Positions 47,030 through 58,236 of a stretch of DNA of 64,000 bases are shown here, in pieces. Under the pieces are notes generated by a model. That model did not search any database, had not been told where the DNA came from, and was given only the letters and a program-made list of their open reading frames with translations. The DNA comes from Arion vulgaris (lineage: Eukaryota; Mollusca; Gastropoda; Stylommatophora; Arionidae), in the NCBI GenBank assembly GCA_020796225.1, contig CM036755.1, positions 11,143,994-11,207,993 on the forward strand, written 5' to 3'. Both the position numbers and the translations under genes were made by a program. Position 1 is the first letter of the stretch. Every line of letters starts with the position of its first letter.

Positions 47030-47712
47030 GATTGGACCATCATCATTGCACTTCGACGAGTGACCATGTGTGCTCTGATCCCTTTCTTACACAGGAAGAT
47101 CTTTCCAACACGACCTCTGTAGTGCCGTAGGGTCCCGATCTAATTTAGAAGATGAAGATGGTGAAAATATTGTGGAAGAGTTTTTTTTCTCCAAATAATT
47201 GTGCCCAGGGAGTGGCTTTCCAGCCTGCTCTTCTCAATTTTGAACTGAGATGGGTTCTTTTACATGCTCAACTTGAACATGGGACCTATGTTTTATCGTC
47301 AGTCTCTGACAGAACTAGGAACTCAATCTCACCTAGACTGAGATTGGGGATCTCTGGAAAACTACCCTAATGGCTCCACGAGGGAGCAAACCGAGCACCT
47401 CTGGAACAAGACGCTGCCCGTGTGGTGCCAGAGCCCACAAGGGAGCAATGAATAGTAACAATGCGACCTACAAGGCATGTAAGAGGCAACTGATATAAGA
47501 CCTTGGGAAACTACCCTGCTAAATAAAAAGCATCACATAAATCGGATGTGCTGGTCTACTTGTAGGTGTATAACTGGCACAACGTACAAACGCTCTTAGG
47601 CTCAGATCACATACAAATCACACCGAGTGGTTAACAAGTGGTCGATATGGAGCGTTCAAAGAAGAAGAAGGAACGAGAAGCAAGCACCTAACCTCTACGC
47701 CACAGAAACCCC
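47030..47712 (-). mobile_element. SINE-E split by a SINE-A
   Basis: SINE-E runs 47030-47412 and its tRNA head resumes at 47671 (CACCTAACCTCTACGCCACA). Between them a plus-strand SINE-A (47413-47670) is inserted, with approximate flanks GGAACAAG and GGAACGAG. Located 5' of UTP4 exon 1. Confidence 0.75.
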
Positions 47713-47946
47713 TTGACATACTTAGCACTATAGCATAAGACTAGCCAGACTATAACCAATTTATAGTTGGATTAGAGAATTACACTTAAAAGGGTGTAAT
47801 GATGAAGCGTTGACATCATTGCATCAACCATCATTTTCAGAAACTACAACATTCAGATGATCTAATAAACTCCCTGTCACCTGTACATGACGTTCTAGAT
47901 CAGCGAGACAGAGGTTTCCCTGTGTGGCCCTGCAGCACATCACCAT

Positions 47947-48196
47947 CTTCTTCTTTGCTTTCGTTCTTTACAACCAATTTTAATCACTCTTTGTGATATG
48001 TTTGATCTTTGCCAAGAACGTGTATACGTTGCACATTGGTTTGGTAGGCCTCTAAGCCCATAGGCTTTTACATGTTTAGGACATGTGTATCTGATTTCAG
48101 CCAAACTTCCTTAGTTGCCTCTTACGACATGTGTGGCAGGTAACAGTGGTTCTATTCTTGACAGCCCAAATTTGGACCCCGGTAACCACTCAGGCG
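47947..48196 (-). mobile_element. SINE-B with 10-bp TSD
   Basis: Flanked by exact ACATCACCAT at 47937-47946 and 48197-48206. Tail CTTCTTCTTTGCTTTCG, head GACCCCGGTAACCACTCAGG. Confidence 0.85.
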
Positions 48197-48209
48197 ACAT
48201 CACCATTAA

Positions 48210-48372
48210 ATAGTTTGTCCTGAGCAGAACTTTGCCACCCTAACAGTCATTAGGAATTTCTCTTTCATATGTCAGATGTCACTCTGCAGCTACATGCCCA
48301 AATTATCAGTTACACCCAGAATTCATCTTCTGCATAGTCTTCCTCTTTGCAGAGATGCTACCTTCCATTAGT
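48210..48372 (-). mobile_element. LINE-L5 3' fragment
   Basis: Decayed copy of the 15490 module (AACTTTGCCACCCT, CATATGTCAGATGTC). Confidence 0.5.
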
Positions 48373-48377
48373 CTTTC

Positions 48378-48908
48378 ACCTGTGTGTTGCCGGAGCCCAC
48401 AAAGGGAGCTAAAAATAGTAACACTGGAACCTACACGGCATGTCATAAGAAGCGACTGATGTAGGGGCCTAGGGAAGCTACCCTAATAAATAAAAAGTTA
48501 TAAAAGCATTGCAGAAATAGGATATGCTGGCCTACTTGTAGGTGCATAACTAGCACAATGTACAATCGTTCTTAGGCTTAAATCTTCTCCTTCTTCTTCT
48601 TTGCGTTGTTCTTTACGACCAATTTTAATCACTCTTTGTGATATGTTTGATCTTTACAAAAACGTGTATACGTTGCACATTGGTTTGTAGGCCCCTAAAC
48701 GCATAGATTTCTACAAGTTTAGGACATGTGCATCCGATTTCAGCCAAACCTCCTTAGTCGCCTCTTACGACATGCATGGCAGGTAACAGTGGTTCTATTC
48801 TTTACACCCCAAATTTGGGCTCCGGTAACCACTGGGCGAGGCTTAAATTAAATACAAATCACAAAGAGTGGTTAACAAGTTGTCGATATGGACTTTCGAG
48901 CATCAGCA
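48378..48908. mobile_element. SINE-A (plus) split by a SINE-B (minus)
   Basis: SINE-B occupies 48584-48838. Exact flanks AGGCTTAAAT lie at 48574-48583 and 48839-48848, and the SINE-A tail (CACAAAGAGTGGTTAACAAG) follows. Confidence 0.85.
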
Positions 48909-48929
48909 TTTCTCTATATTATTGTTTAA

Positions 48930-49195
48930 TCATACTGCATAGAATAAAGCCTGCTCAGACTCACTGCACAGCTTGCATGCCAGACAGAAACACAGACTCC
49001 AGAGCACATCCTGCAGTCATGTCCATCATACATACACCAACGAAATGAAACATGGCCTCCTGAACAAAGCTTACAGACCAAGCTAACAGACCAAGCTATG
49101 GGGAACTCTCGAAGAACTCCAACTGACATGCAGCTTCATAGAGGCAACCCATCTCATGATTTAGACGAGCATACGAAACCGAACGCAAAGAAGAA
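48930..49195 (+). mobile_element. LINE Cys/His fragment, unexpanded
   Basis: It carries one CATCCTGCAGTCATGTCCAT unit, then TGCAGCTTCATAGAGGCAAC and CATACGAAACCGAACGC. This serves as the pre-expansion form of the 31680 copy. Confidence 0.7.
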
Positions 49196-49294
49196 GTTTA
49201 ATCATACTTTTATTTAATTATTACTATTAAATTTTAATAACACACTTTCAAGTAAACACACTATTCAGACTTATGACTATTACATACACTAGTC

Positions 49295-49470
49295 TTTACA
49301 TTGAAGAAGACCACGAAAAAGATGGTTAGATGGCATAGCAGAATCCTGTCAGAACAAAAATAACAATCAAGACAAAAACAGAAAACCACGACACGGACAC
49401 CTACTAGACTAGTCCGACTGTCCAACAAGAACAACGGTCAGTCGACAAAAGAAGTCATTACTAAAGACTA
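49295..49470 (+). mobile_element. LINE 3' remnant
   Basis: It reads RRPRKRWLDGIAESCQNKNN then broken frame; the R-P-R-K-R-W motif suggests a LINE C terminus. 49480-49960 is AT-rich with no feature I can name. Confidence 0.45.
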
Positions 49471-50002
49471 TAGTACTGCTGAGCAATAGTGATTTAAGTA
49501 AATAATTATTTTATCTCATTACATAAAATTAACCAACTCAACCAATTTTAAGTTTAAATTTAAGCTTATCAATCATATATTATTAATATTATATAAGACA
49601 AGTCCCCGTGGTCGCAAATAATAGATAGATAGTCCGACTATAGACAGACTATAGTCGTGTTAACAAACCTGAACTTGTCTTTCAAGTTATACTCCAAATG
49701 CTTAAACTTTGGAATAATCAAGGATAAGAAACGGTTCTTTTTTTTTTTTTAAAGAACTTATCACAATTTGAAATTGATAAACATTGACAGTCGCCGCATT
49801 TTAGCCTTTACATAAATCTCACATTGTACTCGTTATGGGTGCGGCCATATTGGTAATGTTATTACGAAGAAAATTAAGCTCTCTTATCCTATTGGTTAAA
49901 ATTGATGTCTATTCACACAATATGAATGTTCTTGGATTTTTTCGGTATTTTGTTTCAGTTTGGTATATTTTTATTGCACTCCAGACATGGACATAGATAT
50001 AG

Positions 50003-50269
50003 GTGCTACGATCTCCTTTGCGATATCTCCAACAACGTCCAGCGACTAACCGTTCAATGTTAATTGATGAGCCTAGTCACACGCTTATTGTGCTGCTGTT
50101 TCTGGTCAATTCAATTTTGTTTATATTCCAAGTTCGGCACTGGAAACAATCACAGCCTCTAACCCATGAAAGCCGCAGAGACAGAAAAGTTACCCAACAG
50201 ACGGAGAAATTCAAGAGACTTAAATCCCACCCCATGTATGACAGAACGAATGGATTGGGAAGGGATTGA
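50003..50269 (+). CDS. Possible small membrane-segment ORF, function unknown
   Basis: An 88-codon frame contains one 19-residue hydrophobic stretch (HTLIVLLFLVNSILFIFQV) followed by a basic tail. The second half from about 50150 leads into LINE-type sequence, so the frame may be a chance fusion. No family is recognised. Confidence 0.15.
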   Translation: MLRSPLRYLQQRPATNRSMLIDEPSHTLIVLLFLVNSILFIFQVRHWKQSQPLTHESRRDRKVTQQTEKFKRLKSHPMYDRTNGLGRD

Positions 50270-50279
50270 AAAGTGCCAA

Positions 50280-50650
50280 AGCACTGATCCAAGACGACCC
50301 GGTCCTAGCCAACTGTAAACCCAGACGCATACCGGCAAGCGATAAGAACTCGCCATGGGAGACCACGATGCCAGGCCTAAGAGAATAAATACCTGGCATA
50401 CAAAAAAAAGTGTTCATATTCCGCATGGGTCATAACAGACTCCGGTCCCACCTCAACAATAAATTTAAAAGTGGCACAACTAGCCTATGCCACTGCGAGA
50501 AGGCGGACATGACGGCAGAGCACCTACTGCAAGACTGCCCACTGCTAGCAGCCCTAAGAAACGGAACTTGGCAGGAAAATACCGATCTAAATGAGAAGCT
50601 GTACGGAGGGACGGAGTCCCTAAAAACAACAGCAGAATTTATGTAGAAAT
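50280..50650 (+). mobile_element. LINE C-terminal Cys/His fragment
   Basis: It reads FIFRMGHNRLRSHLNNKFKS, LCHCEKADMTAEHLLQDCPL and ends EFM at 50646. The zinc-knuckle-like CHC..H..C pattern is intact. Confidence 0.75.
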
Positions 50651-50696
50651 CTGGTACATCAGTCTAAGCGGTGATCTAGAGGAAAAGAGAGATTCA

Positions 50697-50805
50697 AGTT
50701 TAGTTTAGTAGCCGAATCATTATCACTGCACATCGAATCAATTGGTCCATAAGTACTCTGATCTCCTCAACATGTCTCTCAGAATGTGGAAAGTAGCAAC
50801 ACCAT
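50697..50805 (-). mobile_element. LINE-L6 tail, short
   Basis: Minus-strand copy of the terminal 100 bp (AATTGGTCCATAAGTACTCT, TCCTCAACATGTCTCTCAG). Confidence 0.6.
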
Positions 50806-50859
50806 TTCTATGTTCTTATAAAGTTGTAGATTCACCACCATTACTTGAAGCATTTACAC

Positions 50860-53625
50860 GTCCTTTCATCATCATCATCAAGTAGCTTGTCCCTTCAGGA
50901 ACTTGGCTCCCATAACAGTAGTTCTGAATGAAAAACTCGCTGTTCTGTGCAAGTTGGTCGGCGTCAGCAGCAGTCATTCTCAGATCGTCCATGACATCCT
51001 GCACACATCGTCTTCTAGATCTTCCTCTCGTTTTTCTTCCAGGCACCATTCCTTCCAAAAATAACTTCTGTAGGCACTCATGTTGTTTTATTTGTCCGAA
51101 ATATTTAATTGTCCTTGTTTTTGTGCTTTGCAATAGCCAACTCTCTTTAATATCAAGGTGTTGCAGAACAGAAGCGTGTGTTCTTTTCTCTGCCCATGAT
51201 ATTCTAGTGAAACACGTACAAACAAAGTACTATAGTTTTACAAAATACAGAAACAGTGACGATAAACAGCAACGTTTCGACCAACAAGGCCTTTATCAAG
51301 CAAACGAACAAACAGGAGTGACAAATTAAAATGAAACACAAATGGACGACCAAATACCAACGTATCTAAGGAAAATCTGGAATAAAAACGAATAACGAAA
51401 TAAATGTAACACAAAAACACACATAAAAACTAGAAATAGAACGGAAAAGAAACAATGAAACATCTAGTAAATATATAACTTGAATACATGCAACATATAC
51501 CTATATAGATTACAAAGCATGGGAAGAGAAAGTACTAAGAAGCATAAGAATGTAATACATGCAACATATACCCATATAGATTACAAAGCATGGGAAGAGA
51601 AAGTACTAAGAAGCATAAGAATGTAATACGTTGAGCCCGCGTGGTCGCAAGGTACCATACAAAGAAATCAACCGATTCTCCAGAGCAAATCGACTACGAT
51701 CATCAGAGGAACATGATCGGATGGCTGTGACCTGGACATCGCAAGCTCCTGAATGGCCAGTATCATTGAAATGGGTAGCTACAGGGGTCACAGAGCATTG
51801 GCGTATATCGCGCAAGTGTTGGGCGAATCGGTCACTGAGTCTCCTGCCGGTTTCCCAATATAGGCCTTGTTGCACCGCTTGCAGATAATGGCATAGATAA
51901 TATTACAGGACTCGCAAGTGAAACTGTCTTCAACAACGAACGTGGCTTTTGGAAAAGACACCGTGCGGGTCTGTATTACATAAGCACAAGTGTTGCAGCG
52001 CCGACGGCCACACTGGATGGTGCCAAAATGACTCTGAATATTAGGCTTGAGGCGACTGTGAACCAACATATCCTTAAGGCTTCTGTCCCGTCTGTACGCC
52101 ACCAAAGGAAAGTGTTGGAAGATTGAACGTGTCTCAGGATCAGACTGAAGAATGGAGAGATGACGGAATAAGACTTTCTTCACAAGGGAACTATGAGGGT
52201 GGAAATTGTTTCCGTTGATTTTAACAAAGGACGATGGCGCCACCCGTTCAGAAAGCAATGGCAAACTACTGAACGTATAAGTGGTGCCTAGAAAATCAAC
52301 GACTTGTTTACTGTGGTTGATGGCTACGTCCTTTGGGATATGCCACGATTTTCGATGCTGGTTAGAGAGAGCCTCCTGGCGAGAAATTTGCTGAACGCGC
52401 CGCATAGCAGAAGCAAGCACCTTATCCGGGTATAAGCGCTTACGAAAGAAATCCAGCATCTCGTGAGCTCTATCGAGGAAATCGTCGTCCTCGCTACAGA
52501 GGCGACGAAGGCGCAAGAGTTGAGAGAATGGTAAAGAATCACGACAAGCCTGGGAATGGGAAGAGGTATAAAGAAGAAAACTATGTGCATCAGTAGGCTT
52601 GTAGTATACTGATGTAGTGATGGTGGATAGGCTGATAGTGATAGTGATGTCAAGAAAGTTGACACAAGAGGTAGAGATGTGAGATGTAAACCGAATAGCC
52701 GGATTGAAGACATTAATGAAATTAATGAAGCGTGACAAATCGGCTTCAGGCATATCGGTAATGCCAATACAATCATCAATGTATCTATGATACACAGACG
52801 GACGAGGGCCATCATAGGAATTCCATACTAGGTGCTCAAGATGACCCATGAATAGACAAGCATAACTGGGTCCTATTTTAGTACCCATGGCGACTCCACT
52901 GATCTGCTCAAAGAACTGGTCATTGAACTGAAAGGAGTTGAGAGTTAGAACTAGTTCTGCAAGGCGAAGGAGAGCCGAGGTGGAGACAAGTGGGTTAGTT
53001 CTCCTGTCGAGAAAGAACTGGAGAGCTTGAAGTCCGTCGGAATGAGGTATGGAGGTGTACAATGAGCACACAGCAAGGAGGAAGAGACGGTAAGTCCTGC
53101 CAGGCAACAACTCAATAGACGAAAAAACAGACAAGGTGTGGTTCGTATCTTTCAAGAATGAAGGTAGTGTGGTGACTATAGGATTGAAGATACTATCAAG
53201 AAATTCGGAGATATGTTCCGTAGGAAGAAGAGTACTTAGAATATCAAGGAAAAGAATTCCATGATATTCTAAGTACTCTTCTATAGCATTTGCATTCAAA
53301 GGCATTAATGATCTTCTCTGCCACTTTGTCAATGTTCCATGTCTCACAACCATATGTTGCCAAGAGAAAAACGCAGGCTCTTAAACATGTGATGTTTATT
53401 CTAATGTCAGTTCCCTTCCATAGGTTAGTTAGTACTTTTAGTGTTTGCAAAGCAATGCTCATCCTTCTTTTAATTTCTTGTATAGCATCCCCGTCATGCG
53501 TCAGCAATGCCCCAAGGTATTCAAAGTTGCCGACTCTTTCTATTTTGTGGCCGTTGACACATATATTAGCCATCAATTCTGTTTTATCAGTTGTAAATAT
53601 CTTCGTTTTCATTGTATTGGGATAA
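50860..53625 (-). mobile_element. LINE ORF2 3' part, interrupted by the Penelope-like element
   Basis: The segment 53625-53259 encodes a reverse-transcriptase C-terminal region (VGNFEYLGALLTHDGD, YGCETWN, FECKCYRRVLRISW). After the 2-kb insertion it resumes at 51205 with EKRTHASVLQ, IKYFGQIKQHECLQKLFLEG and a (CAT)n tail at 50867. The two halves are colinear. Confidence 0.85.
51206..53258 (-). mobile_element. Penelope-like element (RT + GIY-YIG), inactivated, with 12-bp TSD
   Basis: The long frame (about 53258 to 51788) carries a Penelope-type reverse transcriptase, with SLYTSIPHSDG, GVAMGTKIGPSYACLF and the catalytic RYIDD. Then come a Cys-rich linker ([24 protein letters not shown]) and a GIY-YIG nuclease (YIGK..., with [20 protein letters not shown] in the adjacent frame, stop near 51630). 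Motif A reads LLAVCSLYT where Asp is expected, and the frame slips at about 51850, so it is inactive. The 5' part of the ORF is missing. The element splits a LINE, with CCATGATATTCT on both sides (51194-51205 and 53259-53270). The low-coordinate end carries a tail shared with other loci and an internal duplication of about 62 bp (51485-51605). Confidence 0.9.
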
Positions 53626-53814
53626 ATGTTTTGATTTTCGCTGGGTTTTTTTTTGAAGTGACCGTATCAAGTTCTCTATAGCCTACCGCTTTGGGATGTT
53701 GAAATCTTCACGTGAATAGCCTGAGATTGGTTGTTTAAATTTACCCCCACCCACTCAATTACTTCCACAGGCACGTGTTCCGGGACCCTGTCCAACACCT
53801 CCTTGAAATCGGTA

Positions 53815-54235
53815 TTGATTGGACCATCATCATTGTACTTCCGGGAGTAACCATGTGTGCTCCGATTTCTTTCTTACGAAGGAAGATGTCAGCGTAAGTG
53901 CACGAACTCTGTAGCAAAAGTCCTCGGTGTCATTTTGAAAATGGTGAAGATATTTTTGTAGGAGTTTATTTGTAATCTGTTCCAGTGAATTTTGCGCGGG
54001 CAGCGACTTTCCAGTCAGCTCTTCTCGATTTTGAACTGCCAATGGTTATTTTAAGTGCTGAAATTGAATACAGGGCCAACGTTTTATCGTCCGTTTCCGA
54101 TAGGACTAGGAACTCGATCTTACTGAGATCAGGGATCTCTGGAAAAAATATCCAGATGGCTACACGAGGGTGCGAACCCGGTACCTTTGGCACGAGAGAT
54201 GAGCACTTAACCTCTACGCCACAGAGAGCCCACGG
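53815..54235 (-). mobile_element. SINE-E
   Basis: Full-length minus copy from GGACCATCATCATTGTACTT to ACCTCTACGCCACAGAGAG, with B box on the minus strand (GGGTTCGCACCC). Confidence 0.8.
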
Positions 54236-54319
54236 TATTACAGCATGGCCCACGGAATGACTGGCCTCAGCGCGGGCGGCCATATTACGTAATAGACTGA
54301 GACGGTGTGATTCTCAGTA

Positions 54320-54800
54320 TTGTATTTTCCCAGGTGGAGGATGGAAATGATTTCCCACTCTTGCCCTTAAGCGTGAGAGCTTTACTTTTGCGTTCCAGGG
54401 CCAGATGAGTCGCCCTTGTGTTATATCCGTGTTTATTTAGTGTAGTCTTGATATTGTCTAATTTCTAAAGGTGGATGATAGAATTGGTTGTCCACTCTTA
54501 CCGTTAAGCATATTGGTGGAAGCTTTAATTTGCGTTCCAGGGCCAGATGAGTCGCCCTTGTGTTACATCCGTGTTTATTTAGTGTGGTCTTGATATTTTC
54601 TTTCCATATAGACAATACATCTTGCCTATGGTAGAAACTTGTTGGATACGCCCGAGTACAGGCAGTGACAAGTTTTATGTTTTGGATATAACACAAGGGC
54701 GACTCATCTGCTCTCAAATTAATGCTCCCACCCGTATGCTTAACGGCAAGAGTGGACAACCAATTCCATCATCCACCTCGAGAAAGACAATAGACAAGTT
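54320..54800 (-). mobile_element. LINE-L3 type 3' fragments, duplicated
   Basis: The module (ENIKTTLNKHGCN.TRATHLAL, RVDNQFYHPP) occurs twice on the minus strand, at 54320-54460 and 54465-54620. A reverse piece lies at about 54690-54795, so this is a rearranged cluster. Confidence 0.6.
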
Positions 54801-55128
54801 TTTTTTAAAAATTTTCCGTAGCTGGTCTTTTATTTCATGTTATATTGCAATGTTCATATCCAAGGTTGCATACATATTAGAGAACATCACATCACTCTGT
54901 AACCAGTTGGAAAGTATCTTCTTCTTTCTTTTGTTGTCACAATGCTACCGGGTTGTTGCCCAGTGTCGTGGAAAGTGTTCCCAATCAAATCCTGCGTCTA
55001 GGAATGAGCTGTTGATATTTCAATTACAAAGGGTTTACATTTTTAAAAATTTATGTGTCTCTGTGGTCAAACCGTTTACCTCGAGTTCTGAAGTTCAAAT
55101 CCTGATCATGTCATTCGGTTCCTGAGGG

Positions 55129-55367
55129 CCGCCCATGTCATGCCGGGGCCTGCAAGGGAAGCAAAGAATAGTACCACTATGACCTGCAATGCATGTCATA
55201 AGAGGCGACTGATGTAGGCCCTAGGGATGCTACCTAGTAAATAAAAAGCAGCGCAGAAATTAGATGTGCTGGCCTACTTGTAGGCACATAACTGACACAA
55301 TGTACAATCGCTCTTAGGCTCAGATCACACAGAGTGGTTAACAAGTGGTCGATATGGAGCGTTTGCA
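55129..55367 (+). mobile_element. SINE-A
   Basis: Head CATGTCATGCCGGGGCCTGC, tail GTGGTCGATATGGAGCGTTT. Confidence 0.8.
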
Positions 55368-55369
55368 GA

Positions 55370-55970
55370 TGAAACATGTATTAAAACAGCAACAACAAAA
55401 AAAACAAATAATTCAACCAGAACTATGTTGTTTAAATTAAATTATACGGATAACATAATATTCTCAAGTTAAAAACAACAGCAGAAAAAAAGAAGACAAA
55501 ATGTCCACAACAAATAGTTTATTTTTTTCTACATACATTCTCTAAAAAAAGTCTTCTAAATGAATGCAAGAAAATTGGTTTATTGAACAGAATAAAACAG
55601 ATTTATTGTCAGAGCAAGGATATCAAAAGTCTGCACTGTCAATTTGTGGTTAAAACTTAGGGATTTCAAAGTCAATAAGAGAAAGCTCACACCCCTAGAA
55701 TATAATGAGTCACACCATACCTCATACATATTGTAAACCCAAATTATAACAGTAAGTGTCTGTATAGATCCCACAACCGTAATATATTGGGGGAGTACAG
55801 AACAGGTTGATTTCATCCTGTCAATATTGTCACAACAAAGTGTAAATAATATCATTAGACAACAACAGCACAAGATGAGCTCTAGAACAAGGTTCTTTTT
55901 GTATATCCTCCCATGTTTTTAACTCAACAACAAAACACCATTTTTGGATGTGGTAGACATTAGATAAGAA
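55370..55970. other. AT-rich, repeat-poor intergenic sequence
   Basis: No recognisable gene or repeat. The longest ORF (55580-55873, minus) has no family resemblance. Confidence 0.4.
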
Positions 55971-55974
55971 CTTT

Positions 55975-56372
55975 ACCTATCCAATGGTGACTACCACATA
56001 CTTGACAGACTACCATCTTCCGACTTAGGACAGGACAATGCTCGTCCATCACGGGTGATGATGACCACCACACAATTTTCATCCAAGGGAATGTAGTTGC
56101 GTTATGTTTGTCTGTGTGTCGTAGATGACTAGTGACAGGACATAACAGACTGAACAAACACATATGACTGTCCCCATTCCCACTGTGTCACCACTGATCA
56201 AACCACAGAACATGCCCTGCAAGACTATCCCCTGTATGTCCTTCCTAGAAATGAATGCAGGCCCTACAACTCGAACACATTCAAAACTACATGGCACCAG
56301 AGATGAGCCCCAGACAAGTCAACTTCATCATAAGAACATGTCTGACTGTATAATCATCAAAATAGCGATTGC
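55975..56372 (+). mobile_element. LINE C-terminal fragment
   Basis: It reads DCPHSHCVTTDQTTEHALQD, a degraded Cys/His region also seen on the minus strand at 62700-62990. Confidence 0.5.
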
Positions 56373-56374
56373 AA

Positions 56375-56810
56375 GAAGATTGATTAGACCATCATCATTG
56401 CACTTCGGTGAGTAACCATATGTGCTCGGATCTCTTTCTGACACAGGAAGATCTCAACTGCAGTGCACGAACTCCGTAGCACTGGCGAGGTCCCCAATGT
56501 AATTTTGAAGATATTTTTGTAGGAATTTTAAAAAAAAATATTTCTAATGAATTTTGCCTGGGCAGTGGTTTTCCAGCCTGCTTTTCTCGATTTTGAACGG
56601 CCAGGTGTTCTTTTACATACTTTATTTGAACATGGGACCCTGGTTCTATCACCGGTAAGGCCAAGTAGTTTTTCTCTCAGGGCAGGGTTTAAAGAAAAAT
56701 CCTAACCTGAACAGTTTCACTGCGACTGCAAAATTCCACATGTCCCTCCTGTCCTACACCACTATAAAAAAGCGGTATTACAAGCAGTAACGACAGATTT
56801 CCCCCCATAC
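56375..56810. mobile_element. SINE-E fused to SINE-K
   Basis: SINE-E (minus) runs to about 56655 and then switches within the B-box region to SINE-K (plus, CACCGGTAAGGCCAAG...AGCAGTAACGACAGATTT). Confidence 0.6.
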
Positions 56811-58230
56811 TTTAACATAATTATTACTTTTGGAACAAACAGCGTATAATATAGAACAGTCACTCTCAATTTCCTGAATGAAGAGTACTCACTAACCAGA
56901 AATGATTTGGTAAACCATCATAATGATATTAACACATATGTTATAAGTATACCTACTGTTAATTAATAATGGTACTGATAAATCAACATACCATCGTCTG
57001 TGTTTGCTTTCTGTGTTACATAATGATAAGCCGAAAGTATTTTCAACACTCGGACATGATGCCTTTACTGAGTGTTTTAAGAACGCAGCTGATAAACTTG
57101 TACTTGTTTTCTAATATTTTTGTTTCATAATGAAAAGCAGAAAGTATTTTCCACATGATATCTATACTGTGTTTTTATTTTAAGTAAAGACAAAAAACTT
57201 GCACTTTTGTTTTCTGTAAATATTTTTGTTTCATAGTGAAAAGCCTAAAGTATTTTCTACATGATGTCTATACTATGTGTTTATTGTAAGTAAAGACAAA
57301 CAACTCCCATCTGGCCATAGAAGAACTTTAACAAAAAACATGGCTTGCAAACCAATACAAAATCTGGGATCTATATTTTACCAAAGAATCAGAGTGTTAT
57401 TTTATTTCATCTAGAACTGCGTCTAATGACGTAATTTGCTCCTCCTAATACTGCATTCAACTCGTTTCCAAGCCAGGAAGAAAAAGGCAGAGGACTTGTG
57501 CGTGAAGCCAACTATCTCACCACAAGTAAATATAGCAGCTACAAAAACTAGCAATTAGGACACCATACTCGTAAACAGATCAGCCAGATGGTGCACCTAA
57601 TGCATCAATGATAGCTACAAGATAAAAGTCCCTTGGCAGAAGTTGGAATAAAAATCACACAAATGATGTTTCAGCTTGTTGGCACTAAGTATGTCACATT
57701 TCTAAGCAGATAGTCCAGTCTGAACCAAAGCAATAATTCAGAAGGTCAAGAGTTCAAATACATTAAAATATACAATGCAAGTCACCAACTCCATAAATAT
57801 TTTCTGTTTAACATTTGAGACAAAAAATTGCAAAAAACACCAGCGTTGTTCGACCACACATCCAGAAATTTTGCAATCAGCAGTGTTATGTGGTGACAAC
57901 ATTACAATCTAACCTTAGGTATTGTATTTAACCCACGGACAAATTACTTTCAACAATGAACTGCAATGAGATTCCATTAATCAGATCTTAACTGATTGGC
58001 TCCCATAAGCTGCTGGGAGCGCTACTATTTATTTGATTTAGAACAATCTTAAAGAAAATGCATTTACCTACAAAATGTTATATTACCCATAAAATTATGT
58101 TAATAATTAGGAAAACTACAGCTGAATTTGTACATACACCTGCAATGGGAAAATAGAACTAAAATTTAATTCAACCACAACCTGTTTTTCAATTCGGTAG
58201 CTAATCAGTTAAGATATATATTTGTATATA
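56810..58230. other. AT-rich, repeat-poor intergenic sequence
   Basis: Contains a local direct repeat of about 110 bp (ATAATGAAAAGCAGAAAGTA at 57127 and ATAGTGAAAAGCCTAAAGTA at 57233, with a further relative near 57020). Otherwise nothing recognised; could include distal 3' UTR of the Pro-rich gene. Confidence 0.4.
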
Positions 58231-58236
58231 TATATA

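Noticed and set aside
53244..53353. N-terminal extension of the Penelope-like ORF beyond 53258
   Set aside because: Those codons are LINE sequence in another frame; the element boundary is set by the 12-bp duplication.
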